A stretch of DNA of 64,000 bases from Methanothermobacter tenebrarum (lineage in GTDB: Archaea > Methanobacteriota > Methanobacteria > Methanobacteriales > DSM-23052). This document shows positions 1 to 9,029 of the stretch, piece after piece. Every line of letters begins with the position of its first letter. Position 1 is the first letter of the stretch. The stretch covers positions 1 through 64,000 of the forward strand of contig NZ_QLOE01000002.1 in the NCBI RefSeq assembly GCF_003264935.1, in the 5' to 3' direction. A model generated the notes under the pieces. It made no database searches and had not been told where the DNA came from. It worked only from the letters and a program-made list of their open reading frames with translations. The position numbers and the translations under genes were made by a program.

Positions 1-46
1 CCCTATTATCCATCCAATATTCTATGACGAGCGCCATTCTGAATAC

Positions 47-2996
47 ATTTCAATCCCATTTTGGTCTGATTTTAACGTTTTTGGGTTTTCCCATCTTGCT
101 AGAAAGTTGACTATTTCAATCCCATTTTGGTCTGATTTTAACTCCCTGAGTAAGTCATCTTTTTTGTCAAATCCCTTGATTTCAATCCCATTTTTGTCTG
201 ATTTTAACTCTTTCTTCATCGATAATCCTTGCCATTGCAAGAAAATTTCAATCCCATTTTGGTCTGATTTTAACACAAATAATTCAGCAACTTTTTGGAT
301 CATAGCAGAATTTCAATCCCATTTTGGTCTGATTTTAACTTTTAAATGTCATTTGTTGGCGTTAGATTATGCTGAAATTTCAATCCCATTTTGGTCTGAT
401 TTTAACCGAATTGTTCCGCTTGGCCCGCTAACACCACCTATAATTTCAATCCCATTTTGGTCTGATTTTAACAGGATCCATATGGATCAACTCAGCAACT
501 AACACCATAATTTCAATCCCATTTTGGTCTGATTTTAACAGTTCCACTATAACCACCAGCATATCGCAGTGTTGATTTCAATCCCATTTTGGTCTGATTT
601 TAACTTGCACCAATCACACCAGCGATACCTGCAATCTATAATTTCAATCCCATTTTGGTCTGATTTTAACGATCGCATTGTCAATATCCTTCTTCAATTC
701 AGAGTAATTTCAATCCCATTTTGGTCTGATTTTAACATTATGACTGGAAAAAAAGAGGAAAAAAAACTAAAAGATTTCAATCCCATTTTGGTCTGATTTT
801 AACAAGAATGGCCTCGTGAAGATAGCGGATCCAACCAAATTTCAATCCCATTTTGGTCTGATTTTAACACATGCTGGCACCGTTTGCATATGCGATGAAG
901 ATAAATTTCAATCCCATTTTGGTCTGATTTTAACACGATTTTACTCAGATGCTGGAATGGAACCGCCAGAAATTTCAATCCCATTTTGGTCTGATTTTAA
1001 CCCAAACTCGCACCACACCTTGATGTGCTAATCCCAAATTTCAATCCCATTTTGGTCTGATTTTAACCACCCCAAACCCACACGCCTTTTCTATACGTTT
1101 TAATTTCAATCCCATTTTGGTCTGATTTTAACTTAATTATGTGCAATCTTCTGAGTAATGCATCATCATTTCAATCCCATTTTGGTCTGATTTTAACCCT
1201 ACACAAACGGTTGGACAAAATAGAAGAATACCAATTTCAATCCCATTTTGGTCTGATTTTAACGTTTATGAATGTGTTAAATCGAAGATAGAGGAAGTTG
1301 GATTTCAATCCCATTTTGGTCTGATTTTAACTTTAATTCCACATTTCTCTGAGGCTTTCTTAACGGCCATTTCAATCCCATTTTGGTCTGATTTTAACGA
1401 GAATGTCATTGACACTCTACCAGAGAATGTGAGGAATTTCAATCCCATTTTGGTCTGATTTTAACCCAACCCAGGGCCTTGGGGTGGTTTTCGGGGTGGT
1501 CATTTCAATCCCATTTTGGTCTGATTTTAACCAGTTTACACAACTGGTGGCCGTTTTGATCAAACAAATTTCAATCCCATTTTGGTCTGATTTTAACAAT
1601 CCTCGCAGTAATGGTCAAAGAACTCCAACTAAGATTTCAATCCCATTTTGGTCTGATTTTAACCAGAGGCATCAACATCCCTAAACTCCACTTCTACAAG
1701 TATTTCAATCCCATTTTGGTCTGATTTTAACCCGTTTACTATCTTATCCTTCTAAAATAAGATGATGATTTCAATCCCATTTTGGTCTGATTTTAACTCT
1801 TGTCACACCACCACCTTTCCCCTTCCAATCCACCATTTCAATCCCATTTTGGTCTGATTTTAACTCATCCTTGAGCTTCTTTATCAGTTCAAGGTTTCTC
1901 ATTTCAATCCCATTTTGGTCTGATTTTAACAATTCAAAAACGCCGTTGCCACAGTTTACACAACTGGATTTCAATCCCATTTTGGTCTGATTTTAACTCT
2001 TATCTCCATGTTCTTCACCTCCATGTTATATTAATTTCAATCCCATTTTGGTCTGATTTTAACAATTTGATTTCATGGGATGATGTTCTCATAAAAAGAT
2101 TTCAATCCCATTTTGGTCTGATTTTAACAATAAAAGATATTGAAGAACTCATTAGATCCAATCTCATTTCAATCCCATTTTGGTCTGATTTTAACTCTGC
2201 AATGAGATCATACAAGGCTTGAAAGAACTCGATTTCAATCCCATTTTGGTCTGATTTTAACACTGAGAAATACAAAATGAAGATAGTGTTGGAAAACAAA
2301 TTTCAATCCCATTTTGGTCTGATTTTAACACTCGTAGAATTCAAATTAGAGGAGCCAATTAGCCCAGATTTCAATCCCATTTTGGTCTGATTTTAACTGA
2401 GTATCAGGGCTTGAATTCTTTTGTAGTGCGTGAATTTCAATCCCATTTTGGTCTGATTTTAACGCAAATATGCTAAAACATCCCAGATAGCTTCTAAAGC
2501 ATTTCAATCCCATTTTGGTCTGATTTTAACCCTCCAAGCAATAGTTCATCGATGTCATCTTCAGATATTTCAATCCCATTTTGGTCTGATTTTAACAATC
2601 GCTTAGGTCCTGGATGGTGAAGGATTCTGTTGGTGATTTCAATCCCATTTTGGTCTGATTTTAACCATGGAAATCCAAGGCCCTGGACAAGAACCTTACA
2701 ACGATTTCAATCCCATTTTGGTCTGATTTTAACGGGTGGATGAAGACATTCCCACAGGTGTGGCCGAACATTTCAATCCCATTTTGGTCTGATTTTAACA
2801 CTTGCAACACTTGAAACGCACCCCTGAGTGTGACATTTCAATCCCATTTTGGTCTGATTTTAACTGTAACTTTGAGGAGAGTCCGGGATGGAGTTTACAA
2901 TTTCAATCCCATTTTGGTCTGATTTTAACTCAAGGAAGTATGAGTCTTCAAATAGTATATCGATGGATTTCAATCCCATTTTGGTCTGATTTTAAC
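47..2996 (-). CRISPR. Main type I-B CRISPR array, 45 repeats
   Basis: Forty-five copies of a 30-bp repeat were counted by eye, the first at 47-76 and the last at 2967-2996, separated by 44 unique spacers of 35-39 bp. On the plus strand the repeat begins ATTTCAATCCC and ends TGATTTTAAC. Read on the minus strand it begins GTTAAAATC and ends ATTGAAAT, the typical 5' handle of type I-B crRNAs, so transcription should run right to left from the leader at 2997 onward. All copies look identical except the one at 179-208. The 46 bases before the first repeat are longer than any spacer here and contain no repeat, which suggests that the trailer end of the array lies at the left edge of the window. Confidence 0.98.
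179..208 (-). repeat. Variant CRISPR repeat copy
   Basis: This third copy from the left end carries T instead of G at plus-strand position 195 (repeat position 17), reading CATTTTTGTCTG where all others read CATTTTGGTCTG. Mutated copies are usual at the leader-distal, oldest end of an array, which fits the leader being on the right. Confidence 0.9.
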
Positions 2997-3350
2997 AGGG
3001 CGATTTTTTCTTTCTTTTTGTTTTATCTTTTTTCTTGTTGGTTGTATTTAATGGTTTGTGTCGGCGGTCCCTAATAATACAATCCATTTATAAAGATAGA
3101 CGACTTTGTCAACGGAGTCAAAAAATGGAATAGGGATAATAGGATAAATTTAGGTACATAAAAGCAGATTAAATGGGGATAGATAGATAAACAAGTTAGT
3201 ATATTTTGTAAAAGACTGAAGGAGAGATAAAGTAACAAAATGTTATAAAAATTGGCTTGGAAAGATAGGTTGATAAACGACAAAATAAGGTTTGGTTAAA
3301 GGCAGAATAGAAGGTTGAAGGGTTTTTAAGGTGGTAATAAAAAAAGTTTA
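2997..3350 (-). promoter_or_regulatory. CRISPR leader with promoter
   Basis: These 354 bases between the array and cas2 hold no convincing gene. Next to the first repeat lies a long pyrimidine-rich stretch on the plus strand (3000-3045), so the transcript would begin purine-rich. A TATA-like box TTTATAAA (read on the minus strand) sits at 3087-3094, which predicts a start near 3062-3068 and about 65 nt of leader RNA before the first repeat. Leader identity follows from repeat polarity and from its position beside the cas genes. The start site is an inference. Confidence 0.75.
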
Positions 3351-3614
3351 TCATATTATTTCAGATATTAGTGATTTTTCGATGCCTAAAACTTCTCTTT
3401 TCATTGCTCTTTTAGTTCTGAAAGAATAGATTATGATTGAATCTTCTGATTCGTTGCAAATAATCTTAAGGTCCTTTTTTATTCTTTCTAGTTGACTTTT
3501 TGTAATTTCGCCTTCAAAGACGGAATTTTGAACCCATAAAAGATATTTTCTTAAATATGCTTTGACTTTGTTAACACGTTTTACATTTATGTCATAAACT
3601 ATTATAACATACAT
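3351..3614 (-). CDS. cas2: CRISPR-associated endonuclease/structural protein Cas2
   Basis: Cas2 dimers bridge two Cas1 dimers in the spacer-integration complex. The 87-residue protein has the family's ferredoxin-like start with the YDI motif at residues 8-10 (VIIVYDIN), the conserved stretch around residue 30 (WVQNSVFEGE) and the usual length. It lies on the same strand as the rest of the cas genes but is separated from cas1 by about 550 bp containing a second small repeat array. It is the cas gene nearest the leader of the main array. No insertion or frameshift is visible, so it should be functional. It is either read through from cas1 across the mini-array or has its own promoter in 3615-3687. 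Confidence 0.96.
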   Translation of the reverse strand: MYVIIVYDINVKRVNKVKAYLRKYLLWVQNSVFEGEITKSQLERIKKDLKIICNESEDSIIIYSFRTKRAMKREVLGIEKSLISEII

Positions 3615-3735
3615 TATTTCAGGTTTTATGGTTCAAGTATAAAATGTTTTCATATTCTTGAAAGGACAAGTAATGAAATAAAAGGATGTAAAAGTTTAAC
3701 TAAGTATTTATTAGCAATTCTTGGTGAGACTCGAG

Positions 3736-3896
3736 GAACAGGGCCGTGTAAAGTAAAAGTTTAACGAACCTTTTGCGCTTTTCTATGTCCCCGTTGAAAT
3801 CGAACAGGGCCGTGTAAAGTAAAAGTTTAACTCGGTCGGATTCGGCATCATATGTCACTTTGACCCGAACAGGGCCGTGTAAAGTAAAAGTTTAAC
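3736..3896. repeat. Repeat B copies (shifted register)
   Basis: Repeat B starts GAACAGGGCCGTGTAAA and ends with the 13-bp core GTAAAAGTTTAAC. Copies lie at 3736-3765, 3802-3831 and 3867-3896, with 36- and 35-bp spacers. Its left 17 bp equal the last 17 bp of what would be the 35-bp spacer 3718-3752 between two A repeats. B is therefore spacer end plus repeat start, keeping the 30-bp length exactly. Confidence 0.88.
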
Positions 3897-4115
3897 TAAG
3901 TATTTATTAGCACGTAGCTTAACCTCCGAAATCCGAAGATAGCCAATATAGTAAAAGTTTAACTAAGTATTTATTAGCACCTACAGAGTCTGCTTGGATG
4001 ACAGGAGGGCGTATGTCGGTAAAAGTTTAACTAAGTATTTATTAGCACACAAGACATTTGATAGCACATGGCGGGAAACTGAATAGTAAAAGTTTAACTA
4101 AGTATTTATTAGCAC
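3884..4115. repeat. Repeat A copies (original register)
   Basis: Repeat A starts GTAAAAGTTTAACTAAG and ends TTTATTAGCAC. Full copies lie at 3884-3913, 3951-3980, 4019-4048 and 4086-4115, with spacers of 37, 38 and 37 bp. A further copy at 3688-3717, beyond the B block, differs only in its last base (A for C). A is probably the original repeat, because the outer left copy is of type A and carries no trace of the left half of B. Confidence 0.9.
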
Positions 4116-4165
4116 CCTGGTCTTGATTTCTTTTAATTTTGCTAATGTTAGAATTCAATTAAGTG

Positions 4166-5134
4166 TTACCACCAGCTTATGAATGGTTTATACTGTTCCT
4201 TTCCTAGAACATGTTTTATCAATTTGTAGCATTCTAACCGTATTAAACGTTTATATGATACTTTTCTCCCGATTTTCCTATGTTTAATTGTCTTTTTAAG
4301 TCTTTTATCGTATTCTGCTATGAATTTTCTTTTCCCATTTTCGTTGAGTAAAGAATAATTTAAATCTTTTTCAAAGTCTGTTTTATCTATCATATTCTTC
4401 TTTATTAGATACAATATTAGGCGATCGATGATTATTGGCTTGAATAATTCGCTGATGTCTAATGCAAGTGAGTATCGTCTTTCAAATGGTTCATGGAGAT
4501 ATGATATAGTGGGGTTTAACTGTGTATTATAGATTTCGCTTATGATGGTTGAATATAAAAGGGAGTTGCCAAAACTAATTAGTGCGTTTGTCATGTTTTT
4601 GGGTGGTCTACGAGTCCTCTGACCTATCCTAAAATCTTTTGGGAGTATCTTGTCCAATAATCTATAATAGTCTGCTCTAGCCCTTCCTTCAACATTCATG
4701 ATCTCGGTTATCTTATCACATGAATTAAGATTTTCTAAGAGAGCATCCATGTTATTATCCAGATTATAGTAGGATAAAACTCGTTTCATGTTAGATATTG
4801 CGCCTTTAACAAAATCTGAGGCAAGTTTTAACCTTTTCTCATTATCTATAAAATGTTCGACTTGTTTTATCAGAAGATCCCCAGACAGTAGCGTCTCCCT
4901 CGGATAAAAACTCCCTGTGTAAAATCCGTACCGGTTAAAAAAGTGTATTGGTATACCTTCTTTTGATAACAAATTCACAACCTGGGAGGAAATGCTAAGC
5001 GCCCCATATGTGTATATTGAATATATAGCGTGGATTGGTAGTGGGCGTTTCCCATCCTTGTTTATGAAATATAATGTGTTCTCTTTCCTTTTTAGGAGGC
5101 CATTTGTAAGTATATAGTAATTTTTCCTAGTCAT
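4166..5134 (-). CDS. cas1: CRISPR-associated endonuclease Cas1
   Basis: Cas1 is the metal-dependent integrase that inserts new spacers together with Cas2. The 322-residue protein has the beta-rich N-terminal domain (KNYYILTNG) and the alpha-helical catalytic domain, with metal ligands visible as Glu149 (NVEGRARADYY), His214 (LHEPFERR) and Asp226 (LALDISEL), so the active site is intact. An upstream GTG at 5170 is in frame and overlaps cas4. I prefer the ATG at 5134 because the family N-terminus starts there and it lies just after the cas4 stop. The 3' end is followed at once by the mini-array rather than by cas2. Confidence 0.96.
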   Translation of the reverse strand: MTRKNYYILTNGLLKRKENTLYFINKDGKRPLPIHAIYSIYTYGALSISSQVVNLLSKEGIPIHFFNRYGFYTGSFYPRETLLSGDLLIKQVEHFIDNEKRLKLASDFVKGAISNMKRVLSYYNLDNNMDALLENLNSCDKITEIMNVEGRARADYYRLLDKILPKDFRIGQRTRRPPKNMTNALISFGNSLLYSTIISEIYNTQLNPTISYLHEPFERRYSLALDISELFKPIIIDRLILYLIKKNMIDKTDFEKDLNYSLLNENGKRKFIAEYDKRLKKTIKHRKIGRKVSYKRLIRLECYKLIKHVLGKEQYKPFISWW

Positions 5135-5141
5135 CGTGATG

Positions 5142-5660
5142 TTATGACCAACAAAATTCAAGGTAGGCACAGTTTCTACATATTTTCTTCCTTTGAGGCT
5201 GTGGAACGTCGCCTTTAATTATGGAGTCTATATCTTGGAGAATTTTTTCTAATCTTTTCTCAATATCGTGGGTTAGTCTTATCTCTTTCCTTTTGCGGAG
5301 TTTTGGATAATCTATAAAACCTCTAATCTTCTCTATTCCCTTTTCATTTTTCAAGTAATAGAGATAATAGAGTAATTGGAAAAGGTGAGCTTCCTCCATT
5401 TTATTGCTTTTTTTAACTTCATGAACTTCAAGGACTTTTCCTTTTCTCATGAAGTCTGCGCTTATAAGGTCATCAAGTATCAAACCCTTTTCTTCCCGTT
5501 TATAAGTGTCATCATGTATCAATTTCCCTAGTTCAACAGCATCTGATTCCTGCTCCATTTGTATATGGTGAGAAAAAAGCCAAAGCTTAGTTTTACATAC
5601 GAAATAATAATTGATTTGAGTTCCACGTACCAGAAGCTTCTTCTCAGCCTCTGAAATCAT
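5142..5660 (-). CDS. cas4: CRISPR-associated exonuclease Cas4
   Basis: Cas4 is a RecB-like nuclease with an Fe-S cluster that trims prespacers and selects those with a correct PAM. From the ATG at 5660 the protein has 172 residues. Four Cys for the cluster are visible (Cys22 and Cys161/164/170, the last three as CRNCAYLEFC), and the nuclease residues His49 (GKLIHDD), Asp69 (SADF) and the EVK motif at 81-83 are present. The open frame extends upstream to 5723 inside cas3, but the ATG at 5660 is preceded by AAAGGA about 10 nt away and follows the cas3 stop at 5674. The gene ends 8 bp before cas1 and is translated in the same run. Confidence 0.95.
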   Translation of the reverse strand: MISEAEKKLLVRGTQINYYFVCKTKLWLFSHHIQMEQESDAVELGKLIHDDTYKREEKGLILDDLISADFMRKGKVLEVHEVKKSNKMEEAHLFQLLYYLYYLKNEKGIEKIRGFIDYPKLRKRKEIRLTHDIEKRLEKILQDIDSIIKGDVPQPQRKKICRNCAYLEFCWS

Positions 5661-5673
5661 CAGATCACGTCCT

Positions 5674-8199
5674 TTATAGGATGGAAGGGGAGTTCGTGCT
5701 TTCAAATATGCTATCCAAGCCAAGTTCTTTTATTGCATTAAGATCATCCGCGTTTATATTACCCCATATGTAAAATCCTTTAAATTCTCCTGTAGTTTTA
5801 TCCCAAAAATCGCTTTTCTCTTCGTAATAAACTGGCATGTTTATTGAGTATTCATAAAGTAATTTCTTAAGTGTCCACATATCAACTTTTTTGCCTGTCT
5901 CCTCCTTTATTCTTTCTATGATTTCTTTCCAGGTTTTAGCGCCTTCTTTTATACATTTTCCAAAAATTTTTTGGATTTTATTATCAGAATCCTGGATTAT
6001 AATATCAGGTATTACTATCTTTACTCCTGCAATTCTTCGGAATAATAATTGGGCCTGGCTCTTTTTCTCTACGCTGAAATATTCAAGATCTTTGAGTATG
6101 TCTTCTATTTTGTTTTCGTAATGCTCTTTCAGTGTTGAATTTCCAATCTTCTTTTTAAACACTTCTAGAATGAGGTTCCTTTCAGAATTATAATCCAAAA
6201 TTTCGCCTTCATATTCTTTAAGCACTTCTCTTGTTTTCTCCACTACTCTCTGATCATATATGCGCTTGGTTCCATTGTCAATTTTTAGATTGCCGTTTTC
6301 CACTTTTCCAGTAAATATTATTATGTTGGGTTCATGTTCTTGGTAATCTTCTTCTCTATTCCTGTAGATTCGTCCCCAGCGCTGGATTTGACTGTCAATT
6401 GTGGATATCTCCGTTATCATCGTGTCAAAATCGAGGTCTACAGAAGCTTCTATTATCTGCGTCGACACAACTATTACTTGCTCTCCATTTTCTACTTTCT
6501 CTCTTATTTCTTTTAATCTTCTGTCTTTTTCGATTTCAAGTATTCTTGAATGGAGAAGGTACACATTAGGATAATCTTCATTTAATTTTTTATATAATTG
6601 AATTGCCTTTTTGACATTATTGACCACTATAAGAAAGTTCTTATTCTGATCTTCTAGAACATCTTTTATCTCATTTTCACTTTCTTTATGGATTTTTAAT
6701 TCTTTGTCCCTAAAAAGTGGTTTATCTATGACCTTTATCTTATGTCTTTTTAAATTTAGATTTTTCACAGGGAGCCCATAATCTTTAACATCCACAAAAT
6801 CGAAATCTTTAAAGAATCTCTTAAAATAAGGGGGGAAAGTTGCAGTCATTATCATGACTTTACCATCTAACTCCTTGATAATATTAACTGTTTTAATGAT
6901 GATAGCGGCCATTTCTTCATTGTATGTTTGTACTTCGTCTATAATAAATGAAGAGAATGGATAGGCAGATATTACCTTATCAGATCCATAATAATTAAGC
7001 GAAGTTAAAAATACCTGGTCTGGTGTCGTTAATAAAACAGGTGATGCTAGGAGCCTTGCAGAAGTCAACATTTTATCAAGATCTATACTTTTTCCTTTCC
7101 TTTCTTCGTCCATGTATTCTATAAAAGCAGTTGAATGAAGAATATCAACATTAGAAGCGTTGAAATAACCATTTTCTTCGTTTCTGAACCTTATGAAGAG
7201 ATCGTTCAATGCTACTCGTAATGGTAATGTGTACATTAATTTTCTATTATTTTTTGCGGCCCAAAGGATGGCAAATTCTGTCTTACCAGAACCGGTTGGA
7301 GCCACAAGAACTAAAGAATCTCCCAGATCTATTTCATCTAAGAGTGTTTTTTGCCATAATTTTTTCACTGGGATTCTTTTTTTGAGTCTATCTTCGATAT
7401 TAACGAATATTCTTGGAGTATATGATTCTATGGGCACGTTTGCACTTGCTGAATAATCTGATCTTCTAAGAAGCCCCAATAAGACTAAAAAATCATAATC
7501 TTCCGCTTTTGGATTATAAAATCCTGCGAAATCAGAAATATCATCATCATGCCTATTGATTTTTCTTAATAAAACCTTTGCTTTATCAAAATCCATCTTT
7601 TTTCTTAGATAATCAATTGCAGAAGAAACTATATTCTCCTGGAAGTCTCTTTTGATAGATTCCAATAATTGAATTAAAAAATCTTCTAATAGATGACGTT
7701 TTTCAATTATAAACTCAAGGTATGAGTTTACTTGATCCTCATAATTATAGACTATTTCCATCAAATCCCGTTCAACAGTAAAATATTCATTGTAATGATG
7801 TAAAAGAATGGCAGTTCTAATTTTTTTGTCTAACTTGTCATTACCTACGAGAAATGTGCTCCATATACTTGAAAGTATTTCGTGACGTGGAGATCTCTGA
7901 AGACCTCTTAAAGGTTTGAAAAACTCCTTTAATTCAATCCAATCCTTATCTTTCCTTTCTTCTGGCTTTAAAACTTTCCTCTGAAAATTATAGTCGATCT
8001 TTCCAAGGTCGTGGATTAGCGCAGCAACTATAAGCCTCTCAAACAAAGTCCTGTCTAAATCGTATGTGAAATTCCCCCTATTTTCGTCAAAAAATCTATA
8101 CATTTCAACAATCCTATTCACAGTCTCCTCTAGGTGGTCTTTTAAAAGATAATTCTCTTGATCACTCGATTTAGCCCTTAAAAGCTCCATTAATTCCAT
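5674..8199 (-). CDS. cas3: CRISPR-associated helicase-nuclease Cas3
   Basis: Cas3 is recruited by Cascade to degrade target DNA. The 841-residue protein is a full fusion of an N-terminal HD nuclease (His22, His63-Asp64 in ALIHDLGK, and His133-134 in LLHHYNE) and a superfamily 2 helicase. The helicase has Walker A PTGSGKT at 301-307, Walker B DEVQ at 421-424, a TAT motif at 452-454 and an arginine-finger region QRWGR near 605. The frame opens at a GTG at 8208, but the ATG at 8199 shares its A with the cas5 stop (TAATG), so coupled translation from 8199 is more likely. No truncation is seen. Confidence 0.95.
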   Translation of the reverse strand: MELMELLRAKSSDQENYLLKDHLEETVNRIVEMYRFFDENRGNFTYDLDRTLFERLIVAALIHDLGKIDYNFQRKVLKPEERKDKDWIELKEFFKPLRGLQRSPRHEILSSIWSTFLVGNDKLDKKIRTAILLHHYNEYFTVERDLMEIVYNYEDQVNSYLEFIIEKRHLLEDFLIQLLESIKRDFQENIVSSAIDYLRKKMDFDKAKVLLRKINRHDDDISDFAGFYNPKAEDYDFLVLLGLLRRSDYSASANVPIESYTPRIFVNIEDRLKKRIPVKKLWQKTLLDEIDLGDSLVLVAPTGSGKTEFAILWAAKNNRKLMYTLPLRVALNDLFIRFRNEENGYFNASNVDILHSTAFIEYMDEERKGKSIDLDKMLTSARLLASPVLLTTPDQVFLTSLNYYGSDKVISAYPFSSFIIDEVQTYNEEMAAIIIKTVNIIKELDGKVMIMTATFPPYFKRFFKDFDFVDVKDYGLPVKNLNLKRHKIKVIDKPLFRDKELKIHKESENEIKDVLEDQNKNFLIVVNNVKKAIQLYKKLNEDYPNVYLLHSRILEIEKDRRLKEIREKVENGEQVIVVSTQIIEASVDLDFDTMITEISTIDSQIQRWGRIYRNREEDYQEHEPNIIIFTGKVENGNLKIDNGTKRIYDQRVVEKTREVLKEYEGEILDYNSERNLILEVFKKKIGNSTLKEHYENKIEDILKDLEYFSVEKKSQAQLLFRRIAGVKIVIPDIIIQDSDNKIQKIFGKCIKEGAKTWKEIIERIKEETGKKVDMWTLKKLLYEYSINMPVYYEEKSDFWDKTTGEFKGFYIWGNINADDLNAIKELGLDSIFESTNSPSIL

Positions 8200-9008
8200 T
8201 ATAACCACCCGAAATTTTTAGATATCTTGAAAACCAGCCCCCCAACATGGTACTCTTCAACAGTTACCTTATCCTCTAAATATATTACTTGATCTGTGCC
8301 GGTATAAATTACACTTTCAAATTCAGGTACCCTATCTGTAGAATTTGATAATTCGGCCTTGTTTGAAATGACACGGTCCTTGTTTTTAAATAAAACCTTT
8401 AGGGGTATGGAATAAACGGGGAATTTCCTATTTTTTAAGGGGAAAGTTTTGCCATTATCTTCTAGCTTAATATATGTTGGATATGTGAGCCATATGTTCC
8501 TTTTAACCTTTTTTTCTTTTAAATCGAAATTTTTGTGCATATTTTTTATGAATATAATATCTTCGCTTCTTCCTAAGTAGAGTATATTAGAAGGTTTCGA
8601 AAGTGACTCTTCCACCTCCAAGAGCATGTTTTTATCACCTTTTAGGAAAATATAATAATGTCCATTGAAAAGCTCCTCTTGGTATGTTGGACTCCTTTGC
8701 GACTTTATATTTTCACTATAAAGGGGATATCCAGCATTCCACAATTCTAGGCGTCTATGACGTCTTCTTAAGGAGACTTCTCCCTTTATCAAACTCTGGT
8801 AATTCCAGAATTTACTTTCGAATAATCCATGAACACTAACCTTTAAATTGTATAATTCTTCGTCGTAGTATTTGCCAGTGGCGTTCTGTAGCATTCCGAT
8901 GATCGTTGATTTAGGCGGTAAAGGATAACTCTGAGCATAATCAAATGTGAATGCATTTCTGTATTGTGCAAATGGTTGGAATATTTCCATGATTAATGTA
9001 TCATCCAT
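8199..9008 (-). CDS. cas5: Cascade subunit Cas5 (I-B)
   Basis: Cas5 is the RAMP-fold subunit that caps the 5' handle of crRNA in Cascade. The 269-residue protein has the family N-terminus (MEIFQPFAQYRN) and the typical motif YPLPPKSTIIGML around residues 28-40. A glycine-rich region near the C-terminus (HVGGLVFKI) is also present. It belongs with the Cas5 of the Cst/Tneap branch of type I-B, judged from its Cst2-like Cas7 partner. It starts 21 bp after cas7 and its stop overlaps the cas3 start. An in-frame ATG at residue 7 is an alternative start. Confidence 0.9.
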   Translation of the reverse strand: MDDTLIMEIFQPFAQYRNAFTFDYAQSYPLPPKSTIIGMLQNATGKYYDEELYNLKVSVHGLFESKFWNYQSLIKGEVSLRRRHRRLELWNAGYPLYSENIKSQRSPTYQEELFNGHYYIFLKGDKNMLLEVEESLSKPSNILYLGRSEDIIFIKNMHKNFDLKEKKVKRNIWLTYPTYIKLEDNGKTFPLKNRKFPVYSIPLKVLFKNKDRVISNKAELSNSTDRVPEFESVIYTGTDQVIYLEDKVTVEEYHVGGLVFKISKNFGWL

Positions 9009-9029
9009 TTAAAAGCGCCCCAGTCCAAA

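Larger units (their letters stand above)
3688..4115. CRISPR. Mini-array with two interleaved repeat registers
   Basis: Seven copies of a 13-bp core (GTAAAAGTTTAAC) recur every 65-68 bp, at 3688, 3753, 3819, 3884, 3951, 4019 and 4086. In five copies the core is extended 17 bp to the right to make repeat A (30 bp). In three it is extended 17 bp to the left to make repeat B (also 30 bp). The copy at 3867-3913 has both extensions. Gaps are spacer-like: 35-36 bp between B copies and 37-38 bp between A copies, with unique sequence richer in G+C than the flanks. The array fills the cas1-cas2 gap. It does not match the main repeat except that, on the minus strand, B begins GTTAAA as the main repeat does. 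Confidence 0.9.

Noticed and set aside
22-3074. Many short open frames with the repeated peptide LKSDQNGIEI or ISIPFWSDFN
   Set aside because: They are translations of the 30-bp CRISPR repeat and its spacers, with no start signals. The repeat period explains them fully.
3071-3283. 70-residue open frame on the minus strand in the leader
   Set aside because: It is AT-rich and hydrophobic by composition, overlaps the predicted leader promoter, and shows no ribosome site or known family.
3736-3896. Repeat B as an independent third CRISPR family
   Set aside because: Its left half is the end of the neighbouring spacer and its right half is the start of repeat A, so a shifted duplication of A explains it without a new family.
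5135-5170. GTG start for cas1 at 5170
   Set aside because: It overlaps cas4 and adds 12 residues not seen in Cas1 relatives. The ATG at 5134 matches the family N-terminus.
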